The notes below the pieces were generated by a model, which was not told the origin of the DNA, ran no database searches, and saw only the letters and a program-made list of their open reading frames with translations. A stretch of DNA of 64,000 bases from JAFDVL01 sp043783625 (GTDB lineage Bacteria > Acidobacteriota > Blastocatellia > RBC074). Every line of letters starts with the position of its first letter. The first letter of the stretch is position 1. A program made the position numbers and the translations under genes. The stretch is from the NCBI GenBank assembly GCA_043783625.1, contig JAYVZE010000207.1, positions 26,004 to 90,003 of the forward strand, read 5' to 3'. Positions 1 through 9,231 of the stretch are shown here, in pieces.

Positions 1-570
1 CCAACCAAATTCATAAATCATCGGAGCGAGCGTCAACCCAGTATCTGTGCAGCGTCCCGTGATGATGATTTGTGCGCCCTGGTTGAGGGCTTCGACGATG
101 GGCGCGGCTCCAAAATAAATGTTGGCACTTTGAATGTTTGGTCGTACGGATGACAGCGGCTCACCCGTATCCATGCTGTTGAGTTCGATGCCGCGTCCGA
201 TGAAATCATCCAGCCGATCCATGATGTCATCGCCTGCGACAATGGCTACTTTGACGTTGAGATTTAATTTGCGTGCGACAGCGATGACGGCTTCGGCGCA
301 ACCGCGTGGATTGACTCCGCCAGCGTTGGCGATGACTTTGATATTGCGCTCGACACAGGCGGGAAGGATGCGCTCCATCAACGGCACAAAATCACGGGCG
401 TAACCTGCCAACGGATCACGTGCCTTTTGCTTTTGCATAATAGACATCGTGACTTCCGCGAGGTAATCCAGCATGAGATAATCAATGTCTCCGCCGTTGA
501 CCTGATTGACGGGAGCTTCAAGCGAATCTCCCCAAAAGCCTTGTCCTGCTGCAATGCGAATTGTTTTCAT
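1..570 (-). CDS. AtuA-like (DUF1446) acyclic terpene utilisation protein, C-terminus missing
   Basis: The frame is open from the ATG at 568-570 to the left edge, 190 codons with no stop. The N-terminus MKTIRIAAGQGFWGDS followed by GGDIDYLMLDYLAE and MSIMQKQKARDP is the recognisable opening of the DUF1446/AtuA family. AtuA belongs to the acyclic terpene (citronellol/geraniol) and leucine-type degradation gene set of Pseudomonas; its exact reaction is not settled and many homologues are simply called DUF1446. IIITGRCTDTGLTLAP near the edge is a conserved block of the family. The ATG overlaps the stop of the upstream Doc gene (ATGA), so it is probably translationally coupled to the TA/pyrophosphatase operon. 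About two thirds of the protein lies outside the window. Family call is from memory of the motif set. Confidence 0.85.
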   Translation of the reverse strand, partial: MKTIRIAAGQGFWGDSLEAPVNQVNGGDIDYLMLDYLAEVTMSIMQKQKARDPLAGYARDFVPLMERILPACVERNIKVIANAGGVNPRGCAEAVIAVARKLNLNVKVAIVAGDDIMDRLDDFIGRGIELNSMDTGEPLSSVRPNIQSANIYFGAAPIVEALNQGAQIIITGRCTDTGLTLAPMIYEFGW

Positions 571-959
571 GATAGTACCGATGATCGGAAAGTGCGGGAC
601 TGAAACCACATTTCAATTTCATCAAGATTTGCTTGATCTGCCTCAATTGCAAGACTCAGTTCTATTATTTCTGCAAGTGAGGCATTAATTTCCCAGCCGT
701 TTATGAGTAAAAAAGTTCCGGTAAGATGTATGGCAGTGCGTTTATTGCCGCCTATCCAAGGGTGATTTTTTATCAACCCGAAACATAAGGTCGCAGCTTG
801 TCGAAAGATAGATGCGCTTTCGTAATTTTCAGCTTGAAGTGGACGCGCAAGTGCTGAATGGATTAATTCAGCAAAGGCTATGCCAAATCTTGTTTCTCCG
901 TAAGAACGCATTAATTCAATGTGAAGAACTACTGCCTCGGAATACGAGAGATACCGCAT
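567..959 (-). CDS. doc: Doc-type (Fic/DOC) toxin of a type II toxin-antitoxin pair
   Basis: 130 residues, the usual size of death-on-curing toxins. The core motif HPWIGGNKRTAIH (about residues 66-78) matches the Fic/Doc signature HxFxxGNKRTA with catalytic His and the anion-binding GNKR loop. Doc proteins phosphorylate elongation factor EF-Tu and stop translation; that activity is family knowledge, not shown here. An early conserved segment (SEAVVLHIELMRSYG) also fits Doc. The small gene 964-1200 lies 4 nt upstream and is the expected antitoxin. The end overlaps the start of the AtuA-like gene by 4 nt, which ties the toxin into a longer operon. Confidence 0.87.
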   Translation of the reverse strand: MRYLSYSEAVVLHIELMRSYGETRFGIAFAELIHSALARPLQAENYESASIFRQAATLCFGLIKNHPWIGGNKRTAIHLTGTFLLINGWEINASLAEIIELSLAIEADQANLDEIEMWFQSRTFRSSVLS

Positions 960-963
960 TTAA

Positions 964-1200
964 CTAATCTCCAAGCCGTTTCAATTCATCGTAGACGATA
1001 CGATTTTTTTTCAGTAAGTAGTCCGAAATTTTTTTCAGTTCAGGCGAAAGTGGAGGAAGTACTTCTGTCCGAATTCCCCCTTCATGCGAAAAGAGTAATA
1101 AGGTTGAGCCTTCTGCGACGCCAATGGATTCTGCCATTTCCTGTGGCATGTCAATGACCCATCCTTGTTCCGTTGATTTAGGTGTTAAGACTGTACTCAT
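964..1200 (-). CDS. Antitoxin, AbrB/MazE-like, partner of the Doc toxin
   Basis: 78 residues. The N-terminal half (GWVIDMPQEMAESIGVAEGSTLLLFSHEG) has the strand-turn pattern of a swapped-hairpin AbrB/MazE DNA-binding domain, and the C-terminal half is a charged helix (KKISDYLLKKNRIVYDELKRLGD) that would bind the toxin. Its ATG at 1198-1200 overlaps the TGA of the pyrophosphatase gene and it ends 4 nt before the Doc start. By analogy it should neutralise the toxin and repress the operon, but no palindromic operator is obvious because the gene is inside an operon. A Phd-type fold is an alternative assignment. Confidence 0.75.
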   Translation of the reverse strand: MSTVLTPKSTEQGWVIDMPQEMAESIGVAEGSTLLLFSHEGGIRTEVLPPLSPELKKISDYLLKKNRIVYDELKRLGD

Positions 1201-1736
1201 ATCTCTAATTCCTGACGTTTTTGATTATACAATTCAATGCTGCGCTCAATAATATTACAAGCATCAATCCGCCCCATAAATCGTTCGACTTTAACCTTTT
1301 TATTTTCCAGTGCCTTGTAGTCTTCAAAGAAGCGTTGCACGGATTTCAGGCGATGTTCCGGTAGTTCTGAAATATCACGATAGTGCCTGTATTCAGGGTC
1401 GTCAGCGTGGACGGCAATAATTTTATCGTCTTCTTCGTTCTCGTCAATCATCTGCATGACGCCGATAGTTTTGGCGCGAATGATGCAGAGCGGTACGACT
1501 TCGGTTTGTCCTAAAACCAGCACGTCTAACGGGTCATTATCGTCGCAATAGGTGCGCGGCAAAAAACCGTAGTTCGCGGGATAGTGGACAGCACTGAAAA
1601 GCACACGATCTACGCGCAGCAATCCGGTCACTTTATCCATTTCATATTTGACGTTGGAGCCAATCGGGATTTCGATCACTGCATTAAAATATTCGGGACA
1701 ATCTTTGCCAAGCTCCACATCGTGCCAGGGATTCAT
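1197..1736 (-). CDS. ppa: Inorganic pyrophosphatase, family I
   Basis: 179 residues, typical for the soluble hexameric bacterial enzyme that hydrolyses pyrophosphate to two phosphates in the cytoplasm and pulls biosynthetic reactions forward. The signature is clear: EIPIGSNVKYE near residue 22, NYGFLPRTYCDDNDPLDVL around residues 55-73 with the metal-binding DxDPxD, and the later ADDPEYRHYRDI and KVKVERFMG blocks. The ATG at 1734-1736 follows a good GGAG Shine-Dalgarno. It is the first gene of a coupled series ppa-antitoxin-doc-AtuA. Confidence 0.95.
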   Translation of the reverse strand: MNPWHDVELGKDCPEYFNAVIEIPIGSNVKYEMDKVTGLLRVDRVLFSAVHYPANYGFLPRTYCDDNDPLDVLVLGQTEVVPLCIIRAKTIGVMQMIDENEEDDKIIAVHADDPEYRHYRDISELPEHRLKSVQRFFEDYKALENKKVKVERFMGRIDACNIIERSIELYNQKRQELEI

Positions 1737-1751
1737 TCATTACTCCTCAAG

Positions 1752-1853
1752 AAGGTTCGCAGTTCGCAGTAAAGAAGTTCGCGGTAACTTGATGACGACT
1801 TTTCTTGCTGCGAACTGTTTTTACTGCGAACCGCGAACTGTCAACTGCGAACT
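1752..1853. repeat. Short tandem word repeat forming an imperfect hairpin
   Basis: The word GTTCGCAGT and near copies are repeated several times on the left (about 1755-1785) and its complement ACTGCGAAC several times on the right (about 1808-1853), so the segment can fold on itself. The right arm covers the end of the SixA gene and encodes its last residues (EVRS). A related word (CTGCGAACTG) also appears twice inside the mutL linker at about 7013-7042. Confidence 0.75.
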
Positions 1854-2362
1854 TCTATTAACTGTTTCGGCGTCATCATCCACCTCATTATACCGTTTGC
1901 ACGGGGCGGCAAGCCAGCTATTTCAATCGAACAGAGCGTACCTTTTTTAAATTCAAAATGGGTATTCATTTCGCCCGTCAATAAGATCGAAGCCATTTCT
2001 GACATATCGGGCATGTGACCGACGATCAAGGCCTTTTCAAAATCGTAGGCTCCGATGTCAATGAAGACTTGCGGCTTACGATACGGCGGCTGCGCGAACG
2101 GTTTTCCGGCTGCAAGATTTTCAATCGTGATGATGTTGTCGGCATCAAATTTGTACACTTCGGCGACGGCCTGTGCCGTTTGCTGCGTTCGCAAATAAGG
2201 GCTGGTAAAAATCTTGTCGAACTCAATGCCGAGCTTTTGCATGCCACGCGCTTCGTCGCGCATCTTTTTCCATCCTTCTTTGGTCAACGGACGCTCGGCG
2301 TCGCGTGTCATTCCTGCGCTGAAATCGGCTGCGATGCCGTGTCGTAATAAATACAAATGCAT
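1841..2362 (-). CDS. sixA: Phosphohistidine phosphatase SixA (histidine phosphatase superfamily)
   Basis: 173 residues. The N-terminal LYLLRHGIA carries the catalytic RHG of the histidine phosphatase superfamily, followed by PLTKEGWKKM, SPYLRTQQTA (second Arg of the pocket) and LIVGHMPDMSEMA with the second catalytic His. The short size and these blocks fit SixA, which removes phosphate from histidine residues of phosphorelay or PTS proteins. It starts one base after the stop of the DUF3999 gene, so they probably share a transcript. The extreme C-terminus is supplied by the intergenic tandem word repeat. Another small histidine phosphatase function cannot be excluded. Confidence 0.87.
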   Translation of the reverse strand: MHLYLLRHGIAADFSAGMTRDAERPLTKEGWKKMRDEARGMQKLGIEFDKIFTSPYLRTQQTAQAVAEVYKFDADNIITIENLAAGKPFAQPPYRKPQVFIDIGAYDFEKALIVGHMPDMSEMASILLTGEMNTHFEFKKGTLCSIEIAGLPPRANGIMRWMMTPKQLIEVRS

Positions 2363-2363
2363 A

Positions 2364-3638
2364 TCAGTTGTTAGTATTCATCTTCGCCAGACGATAAATC
2401 AAGGTTCCAAGAAATCCGACAGCGACGACAATTACTACCCATAACCAGAGAGGATTTCGCGGCTTGTTGCTGGCTTTGACTTCTGATGTTAGCTCCAATT
2501 TTGTTTCATTGCCAAGCCGGAGTTTCGTCAGATTGGTAGTTTTCAAATACGCCGAAAGTTGCGCCAGATCATACTGCGGAGCCAACGCTTTTTCGTTGCC
2601 GTACATCAGCTTGTAGCTTCTACCTGCTTCACGTTTGAAAAGCAACAGGCGCGGGTAGCCGCTGACTTTAACGCCCCGGATTTTCAACGGTTGATCGTCA
2701 TAATTATAAATTTTTATCCGCAAGAAACCAGCTTGCGCTTCGGGATAATCAATCGTCAAATTCCGCGCATGGACGCGATCAATGTTGATGTCGAAGATGT
2801 TGTTGGAGCCAATACTGCCACAGCGCAAGTCCTTGTTTTCCGGTGTCGAAATGCATTGCTCGATTTCGACACGGCGATGAAAATTTGTATTTTCAGTAAT
2901 GATCTCAATTTGAGAACTTGGGATTTTTAAATGATCGAATTTAAGTGTGACAATCGAAGCGCGAAGTTTTGCATCCTGCGTCTGAGAAATTATTTCAGTA
3001 GTTAATAAGCGAAGGGGATTTGTTACTTGTTCCGTCGGGAATAATTCGATTGCAGAGATGTTCAGCGGTGTCTCATTTTTATCAAAAATCGTAACGCGCA
3101 AATAACGATAAGAACTTGCCGTGAAGTTCACTTTTAACGACTGCGCCATTTCATCGCGGCTGAAATCCATCACATAGCCGTCATCACGCAACATCGCCCA
3201 GACCCCGTTATTACTGCCTTCGACCGTGACGCGCCGTGAAAAATTTCTGGAGTCCGTTGCAATCTGAAGACCGTTGTAATTGTTATTTTCCCCGGCATCT
3301 ACCGTGTAAATCGAACGACCATTTTCGGTTTGATGATTGATGATTTTTGCCTGAATTGGTGTGCGAGCTTCTGACGAAATTTGCTGTACGAGGGAAGCGA
3401 CTTCGATGCCACGATCATCCAGGACGCGCAAATCATTGAGAGAAGTGGAAGCGTGTTCATAGACTTGCCCGTCTAATTCAACGGTTGCATATTCGCCTGA
3501 AGCTTCTGGATTTGGCACAATGATTTCACGCGAATATGCCCATTTTCCGGGCGTGAAATCCGCCGCCGCAAAAAATGGTAAGCCACATAATACAAGAGCG
3601 AATCCAATGATTCCGATGATGAGTGATCGTTTATTCAT
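2364..3638 (-). CDS. DUF3999 family exported membrane-anchored protein
   Basis: 424 residues from the ATG at 3636-3638; a TTG two codons upstream is possible but less likely. An N-terminal signal segment (IIGIIGFALVLCGLPFFAAA) leads into FTPGKWAYSREIIVP, and a single C-terminal transmembrane helix (LWLWVVIVVAVGFLGTLIYR) is followed by a short basic tail. This architecture and the neighbouring DUF2339 gene match DUF3999, a family of unknown role often found beside DUF2339 in proteobacteria. The bulk is a beta-rich periplasmic region with repeated discoidin-like pieces (YRYLRVTIFD, AGFLRIKIYN). Function unknown; the pairing suggests an envelope complex. Confidence 0.8.
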   Translation of the reverse strand: MNKRSLIIGIIGFALVLCGLPFFAAADFTPGKWAYSREIIVPNPEASGEYATVELDGQVYEHASTSLNDLRVLDDRGIEVASLVQQISSEARTPIQAKIINHQTENGRSIYTVDAGENNNYNGLQIATDSRNFSRRVTVEGSNNGVWAMLRDDGYVMDFSRDEMAQSLKVNFTASSYRYLRVTIFDKNETPLNISAIELFPTEQVTNPLRLLTTEIISQTQDAKLRASIVTLKFDHLKIPSSQIEIITENTNFHRRVEIEQCISTPENKDLRCGSIGSNNIFDINIDRVHARNLTIDYPEAQAGFLRIKIYNYDDQPLKIRGVKVSGYPRLLLFKREAGRSYKLMYGNEKALAPQYDLAQLSAYLKTTNLTKLRLGNETKLELTSEVKASNKPRNPLWLWVVIVVAVGFLGTLIYRLAKMNTNN

Positions 3639-3686
3639 GACCAAAAAAATAAATTTCTTTCAATCCATTTTCGCCGCCTCGCGGCG

Positions 3687-3764
3687 CGGTACAGTACGAG
3701 GAGCGGTAGCAACTTGGTAAATGCGACGAGTTACCAAGTCGCTACCGCTCCTCGTACTGTACCG
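3687..3764. repeat. Long perfect-type hairpin element, copy 1 of 2
   Basis: Two 34-nt arms (3687-3720 and 3731-3764) are reverse complements with a single mismatch, around a 10-nt loop ATGCGACGAG. The right arm covers the last codons and stop of the DUF2339 gene. The same element, with the loop in reverse complement, is at 54977-55058. It may act as a bidirectional terminator but its length and duplication point to a mobile palindromic repeat. Confidence 0.9.
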
Positions 3765-6135
3765 ATTCATTCTTTTTCTGCCAGCGTTGATAGAGGAACG
3801 AAACTCCTAATAAAATTGCGCCCAGCACGATAAACGAGATGATGCGATAAATTTTATCCAGTGAGGATAAATCCAACAGAAATACCTTGAGCGTCGTCAC
3901 AGCCAATAAAATCAAACCCATCAAGCGCAACAGCTTTCGTGATCGAACGAGTCCGGCGACCAGCATCGCACCGCCGTAAAGCATCCAGATGATCGAAAGC
4001 GACAGCCGCTGCGATAAAATATAATCGCGCATCCCTTCGATAACCGCCGGATTTCGCGAGGGAGAATAATATCCCGAAGCTTCAAGCGTGAGTGCCGCCA
4101 CCGCAAAAACATTCGCTCCAACGGTCAGAATGTGATAGGCAACATTCGTTTCCTGCGGGTCAAGTCCATCGCTCTTTCTGGAATAAAAATATCGCCCGAT
4201 GAAAAGAGCTGCGACCAGAGCTGCGAAGGCAAAAAATGTTTTATTGAAAAATAATGTATGGCTTGGGTCATTAAAGTACGGCGCGTTTACTGCAATCAAT
4301 TTGACGGTAGCTAAGGTCAGCAAAGCGAATCCGCCAAAGCGCATCCAGGCATTTTTGCGAATCACACCAAGACATAATGCGGCTCCCGCGTAAAGCGTGA
4401 AGAGTAACGAAAGCACCAACTGCTTGGACTCTTCAATCGGAGTGTTATGGGCATCAATGCGAGTCCATTCCGTCAGGGAGGATTCTGCCGTGGTAAGTTC
4501 GTCATAATTCTTAACTAACTTCTGTTGCTCAAAGAAATCATTAATGTCCATTGATAAAAAGAGAATTATCAGAACATTGGCAGCGGCCAGGAAAATTGAG
4601 CGCAGCGTTTTAGATTCAGCCTCATCATTTTCTTTTCTGGAATGCAGCCACGCCGCCGCTACTAACGCAATAATCAATGCCAGTGCGGAGAAAGCTCGAC
4701 GATTGAGCAGCGGCGTAAAATTATTTCCAGCAAGATGACCAAAATCGCTGGCATCAAACATCAGCCAATGCACCGCTGCAATGGTGAAGATGAGAAGTGC
4801 GGCACGAAACGTGGTGCGGTCTTTGGCTTGCAGCCCGATCCACGTCAGAATTATGCCTTCAATCGCCCACGCCATTGTGACCCAATGCTGATCGAATTGA
4901 ATCGGAATCGCTAAGGTCAAAAACAAACTCGCCAGTCCGAGAAAAGTCAGGATCAGGAATTTATCTTGTCCGTCACGGCTGTAAGTCAGATAACCCAAGC
5001 CCAGATAAAAGGCGGAGAGAACTACCGCGAACAAGCCAAGATACGGATGATATTGTGGCGATAATAATCCGTAACTCGCACCGAAATACATAAACGCATT
5101 CGAGAAAATCAGCGAGATTTCCGGGTACTGAATCGGGCGGCGATGAATAACGTTATGAAACACCGCGAGCAGTGCGAAAATTACAAATAGTACCGTGAAG
5201 AAAAAGATAGTCGTACCTAATTTTTCCGGTCGGTACCATTCGAGATACCACGCCGCACTCATCAGCACAGTTGCGCCGTACGTCAAATAATTCAGGATGC
5301 GCCATTGCTTGAAATACGCGACAGCCAACACGCCAAGATTGAGCAATGTGATATAGCTGAACAATCCAATCTGATTGTCTACGCCGGTCGAAAGCATCAC
5401 GGGAGTGAGGAACCCGCCGATGATTCCAAGGATCGCAATGGCGATGGCATTGTAACGCGCAGCCAATAAAACCGAAGTCGCCGTGACCATTGCCATCAAA
5501 GCGAAAGCAGGGAATTGTCCGATGATTCCGTAGCGAGCAAACGCCGCGAAAAATGTCAGATACAAAATCGCAATGCCGCCGCCGGAAAGTCCTTGCGCAT
5601 AATGTTTGTAATCAAACGAACGAAGTTTTTCTCCGCCAATCAGAAAGCCAATGCCGATGAAGACGCCGAGCGCGACACGTCCGGTTGGCCCAATCCATTC
5701 GCGTTCGAAGGCGAGTTTTAAGAAAAATCCAATGCCAATGACGATGGACAAAATCCCAATTCGATTGAACCAATTCGCGCCGATCAATGATTCAACATTG
5801 ACACCTTTAAGACTGGACGTAGGTTTTTCCTGTGGCAGAAATTGCGGAGCTTTCGGTTCAATTGAGGAATCATTTGGCTCAATGTTTATGGGGCTTGGGC
5901 TAATTCCTTCAACTTTTGGAAGAGGTGTTTCCCGGATTACTGGAACGGATAAAATTTCAGGTGGAGCCGCAACTGGTTCAGGCTTAACCGGAGCGGGAGC
6001 TTGATATTTTTGTGCGAGTCCGAGGCGTTCCTCAATGGTGTAAATGCGCTGTGTTTGTTCGCGCAAATGCTGCTCAATAAAATTCAGCCGTTGCCATAAC
6101 TGTTGGTTCGTTGGTTGCGATGGATCGTCATTCAT
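3742..6135 (-). CDS. DUF2339 multi-pass membrane protein
   Basis: 797 residues. A soluble N-terminal stretch starts with a coiled-coil-like segment (LWQRLNFIEQHLREQTQRIYTIEERL is its approximate extent, residues 13-38), followed by a proline-rich linker to about residue 105. The rest is a run of hydrophobic helices, beginning GANWFNRIGILSIVIGIGFF, a hallmark of DUF2339. The family is a predicted membrane protein of unknown role with over a dozen transmembrane helices. The last residues (SVQYEER) are encoded by the hairpin element at 3687-3764. The DUF3999 gene follows after about 100 bp, as in other bacteria. Confidence 0.85.
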   Translation of the reverse strand: MNDDPSQPTNQQLWQRLNFIEQHLREQTQRIYTIEERLGLAQKYQAPAPVKPEPVAAPPEILSVPVIRETPLPKVEGISPSPINIEPNDSSIEPKAPQFLPQEKPTSSLKGVNVESLIGANWFNRIGILSIVIGIGFFLKLAFEREWIGPTGRVALGVFIGIGFLIGGEKLRSFDYKHYAQGLSGGGIAILYLTFFAAFARYGIIGQFPAFALMAMVTATSVLLAARYNAIAIAILGIIGGFLTPVMLSTGVDNQIGLFSYITLLNLGVLAVAYFKQWRILNYLTYGATVLMSAAWYLEWYRPEKLGTTIFFFTVLFVIFALLAVFHNVIHRRPIQYPEISLIFSNAFMYFGASYGLLSPQYHPYLGLFAVVLSAFYLGLGYLTYSRDGQDKFLILTFLGLASLFLTLAIPIQFDQHWVTMAWAIEGIILTWIGLQAKDRTTFRAALLIFTIAAVHWLMFDASDFGHLAGNNFTPLLNRRAFSALALIIALVAAAWLHSRKENDEAESKTLRSIFLAAANVLIILFLSMDINDFFEQQKLVKNYDELTTAESSLTEWTRIDAHNTPIEESKQLVLSLLFTLYAGAALCLGVIRKNAWMRFGGFALLTLATVKLIAVNAPYFNDPSHTLFFNKTFFAFAALVAALFIGRYFYSRKSDGLDPQETNVAYHILTVGANVFAVAALTLEASGYYSPSRNPAVIEGMRDYILSQRLSLSIIWMLYGGAMLVAGLVRSRKLLRLMGLILLAVTTLKVFLLDLSSLDKIYRIISFIVLGAILLGVSFLYQRWQKKNESVQYEER

Positions 6136-6226
6136 AGAAAATATTCCTCAAATCATGACTGACTATACGCTGAGTTTGGAAGGAGGAGAATGGGATTGTG
6201 ACAGTTATTGTATTGCCACAAATAAA

Positions 6227-8191
6227 CTAAATCCGCTGAAACGCCTTATCAATTTCTTTGGCTGTCATCCGCAAAATAATTGGTCTGCCGTGTGGACAGG
6301 TCGCCGGATTATTGCACTTCAATAATTCATCAATCAACCACCGCATTTTTTCCGGCGTAAGATTCATATTGATTTTAATGGCGGCGCGACAGGCTAAGCC
6401 CGCCGCGATTTCAGCGCGAATTTCATCCATCGTTAATCCGCGTCGTTCTTGCTCAATCGCTTCGAGCAGGGAAATTAATAAGGCTTTCGCAGCGTCTTGC
6501 GGAATTGCCGCCGGGATGGATTTGACCGCAATTGTACGTCCTGAAAGTTGTCCGATTTCAAATCCATTCGCTTCAAATTCTGACGAAAGTTGATCGAATG
6601 CCGAAGCCTGCGCCGGAGTTAAATCAATCGTTTCCGGCATTAATAAACGCTGCGATTGAATTTGCTTTTGATTGAGATTGCGCCAGTGCTGCTCGAATAA
6701 AATGCGTTCGTGCGCGATGTGCTGATCTATCAACATAAAACCTACGCGGTCAACGGCGATGATGAAGCTGTTGTGCATCTGCCCCAGCGGTTTGATGTCA
6801 TCAGGAATCAACGAAAGATCGTTCGCGGGCTTGAGCGGAGAATTGGAAAAATCAGAACCCTTCGTACCTAAACATCCGATGCGTACGCCGTAGCGAATGG
6901 GCGCAGCATCCGCCGCCGGAGCCATCGCAATTTCTGTTTCCGTTAAATTAATTCGCTGCTGTTCAAGTGGAGGCGGAGCCGATGAAATTTCAGGCTTTGT
7001 AACTTCTTCCGGCTGCGAACTGCCTGCTGCGAACTGATTCGGCGTATTCAGTGCCGCCAACATTTCTTCCCGCGAAAGTTGCGGCGGTTGATAAGCTCCG
7101 CTGGAAGGGATGCTGTTTTGACCAATAAAATCAGGTCTTTCGTGAACTTTGGGAATTGTCAGGCTGGCAGGTTCAAGATGAACCATCGGTGTCACGGCGG
7201 CTTTGGCTCCGCCGATGGAAGCTCTGATCGCATCGCGGACAGTGTCGTGAACAATCGTCGAACGGACGAAGCGCACTTCGGTTTTTGCGGGATGAACATT
7301 GACGTCAACTTCGTCAGGCGGCAGTTCTACAAAGAGCATCGCGGACGGATAAACTCCTGCGGGCATCATCGCGCGAAAGGCTTCGGTTAAGGCTCGCCCT
7401 AATACTTTATCCCGGACGAAGCGACCATTGACGAAAAAATATTGCGAATCGCGTGTTGTCCGTACGACCGAAGGCGACGAGACAAAACCGCTGACGCGAA
7501 TCGAACCGACTTCGCCGAAGACTTCGATCAGCGCATCTACAAAATCTCCGCCGAATAATTGGTACGCGCGTTCGCGCAAAGTTTCGACCGGTGAAGCACT
7601 GATGCTTTCGCGTCCGTTATTGGTGAGCGTGAAAGCAATTTTCGGATTCGCCAGCGCGTAGTGCGTGACTAAATTCGCGATGTGAAAGCTTTCGGTCGCT
7701 TCGGATTTGAGAAATTTCAAGCGCGCCGGAACATTGAAAAATAAACTGCGAATTTCAAATTCCGTCCCGCGAGTAAAGGCGACTTCTTTGACGTTGAGCA
7801 ATTTTCCGCCATTGATTTCGACTTGTGCGCCGACGAGATCATCTTTGGTTTGCGTGAGCAATTTTACTTTGCTGACCGAAGCGATTGACGCGAGAGCTTC
7901 GCCGCGAAAACCGAGCGTGACGATTGCGCCTAAATCTTCAGCGGTTTTTATTTTGCTGGTCGCGTGTCGTTCAAAAGCGAGGATCGCATCATCACGGATC
8001 ATCCCTTCGCCATCATCAGAAATTTTTATGAGGCGACGCCCGCCAGACTCAATGTTTACGCGGATGTTTGTCGCGCCTGCGTCTAAGGAATTTTCGAGGA
8101 GTTCTTTGACGATGGAGGCGGGTCGCTCGACGACTTCTCCGGCGGCGATTTGATTGGCAAGTTGATCTGGTAGAACGCGAATTTTGGACAT
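6227..8191 (-). CDS. mutL: DNA mismatch repair protein MutL, endonuclease-type
   Basis: 654 residues from the ATG at 8189-8191; this start is chosen because MSKIRVLPDQLANQIAAGEV is the canonical MutL opening. The GHKL ATPase motifs are present: ENSLDAGAT (about 33-41), DDGEGM (59-64), ATSK and GFRGEAL (94-100). A disordered linker with proline and glutamine follows. The C-terminal dimerisation domain has DQHIAHERILFE, one residue off the endonuclease consensus DQHAxxExxxxE, plus ACRAAIK and CPHGRP, so a nicking MutL of the type found in bacteria without MutH is expected. The ATG overlaps the stop of the TPR gene (TAATG). The linker holds two copies of a CTGCGAACTG word. Confidence 0.96.
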   Translation of the reverse strand: MSKIRVLPDQLANQIAAGEVVERPASIVKELLENSLDAGATNIRVNIESGGRRLIKISDDGEGMIRDDAILAFERHATSKIKTAEDLGAIVTLGFRGEALASIASVSKVKLLTQTKDDLVGAQVEINGGKLLNVKEVAFTRGTEFEIRSLFFNVPARLKFLKSEATESFHIANLVTHYALANPKIAFTLTNNGRESISASPVETLRERAYQLFGGDFVDALIEVFGEVGSIRVSGFVSSPSVVRTTRDSQYFFVNGRFVRDKVLGRALTEAFRAMMPAGVYPSAMLFVELPPDEVDVNVHPAKTEVRFVRSTIVHDTVRDAIRASIGGAKAAVTPMVHLEPASLTIPKVHERPDFIGQNSIPSSGAYQPPQLSREEMLAALNTPNQFAAGSSQPEEVTKPEISSAPPPLEQQRINLTETEIAMAPAADAAPIRYGVRIGCLGTKGSDFSNSPLKPANDLSLIPDDIKPLGQMHNSFIIAVDRVGFMLIDQHIAHERILFEQHWRNLNQKQIQSQRLLMPETIDLTPAQASAFDQLSSEFEANGFEIGQLSGRTIAVKSIPAAIPQDAAKALLISLLEAIEQERRGLTMDEIRAEIAAGLACRAAIKINMNLTPEKMRWLIDELLKCNNPATCPHGRPIILRMTAKEIDKAFQRI

Positions 8192-9216
8192 TAATTGAAG
8201 CCGTAAGAATATTCTAAAATCAGAGCCATGCAAATAGGCTTACCATTTTCTGTTGCAGGTTTGAATCGAATTGCTTGTGCTGCTTTAATTGCCTGATTTG
8301 TCATTCCTCCATCAAGATAACTGAGTGGAATAATATTTTTTACTTGACCATCACTATCGAAAATAGTGCGTAAAACTATGGTTCCTTGAATCATCTTTTT
8401 TCGAGCTTCGTCTGTGATAATGAGTTTTTCTTTATGTAGAATCTGAATTTGCGCTACGTTTCCTTCTTTTGGGAGCGTAGATAAGCAACTAACAGACGAT
8501 GGGTCGGTTTTATATTTTGTAATTGTAGCTAGTCTTTCTCGCCAAAATTCTGTTTCAGGGGATAGTCGAGCAATTTTTAGATATGTTTCAATGCCAGTTT
8601 CAAAAATAGAAAGGGCATTATTCCAGGAATTCACAGGCTTCTCGTAAGAATTGTCTTTTCGATAGTAACCAACGAGCGCAGATTGAGCTTTAAGAGTATA
8701 GGCAGAAGAAAGTTTTGGATTTAGCTGCAACGCTCTATCAGCATCATTATAAGCATTAGAATACTCGCCCTTCTGGTAATTAAAGATACCTCTCAGATAA
8801 ATAGCCCCTGCATTCTGATCATTAATATCAAGAGCTAATAACATTTCTTGATGAGCTTCTTTTACTTTCCCTAAAGCGTAAAGTGCCGTCGCATAATTTG
8901 AATGCGCCAAATCTGATTTTGGATTTAGGTTAACAGCCTTTTTAAGCGCATTCTTCGCCGCGTCTAATTCATTGTTAGCGTGCAATGCGATTCCATAATA
9001 TAACCAAGCTTCGGCATCACTTTGATTCTTAGAATTATTAAGATATTTGCGCCACAATTTAACAGATTCATCATATTTCCCATCGTCTAAAAGCTTTATA
9101 GCAATTTTCTTATCATCATCTGAATCACTATTTGAGATCCCAGCTAAACCAGTACTACACAAAATAAGCGAAAGAAAAATTGTTGTGAGTAAAAATTCCG
9201 TTAATGATTTAGTCAT
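8191..9216 (-). CDS. Exported TPR protein with TonB-type C-terminal domain
   Basis: 341 residues. An N-terminal signal segment (about residues 1-25, ending near STGLAG) precedes at least three tetratricopeptide units (for example AWLYYGIALHANNELDAAKN and AHSNYATALYALGKVKEAHQ). The last 90 residues (GTIVLRTIFDSDGQVKNI, then AIKAAQAIRFKPATENGKPI) match the TonB C-terminal fold. Such proteins are common in Acidobacteriota and are thought to act in the periplasm as scaffolds; the specific partner is unknown. It is directly upstream of and coupled to mutL, which looks like chance operon membership rather than shared function. Confidence 0.8.
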   Translation of the reverse strand: MTKSLTEFLLTTIFLSLILCSTGLAGISNSDSDDDKKIAIKLLDDGKYDESVKLWRKYLNNSKNQSDAEAWLYYGIALHANNELDAAKNALKKAVNLNPKSDLAHSNYATALYALGKVKEAHQEMLLALDINDQNAGAIYLRGIFNYQKGEYSNAYNDADRALQLNPKLSSAYTLKAQSALVGYYRKDNSYEKPVNSWNNALSIFETGIETYLKIARLSPETEFWRERLATITKYKTDPSSVSCLSTLPKEGNVAQIQILHKEKLIITDEARKKMIQGTIVLRTIFDSDGQVKNIIPLSYLDGGMTNQAIKAAQAIRFKPATENGKPICMALILEYSYGFN

Positions 9217-9231
9217 TTTTAGACCTCTAAA

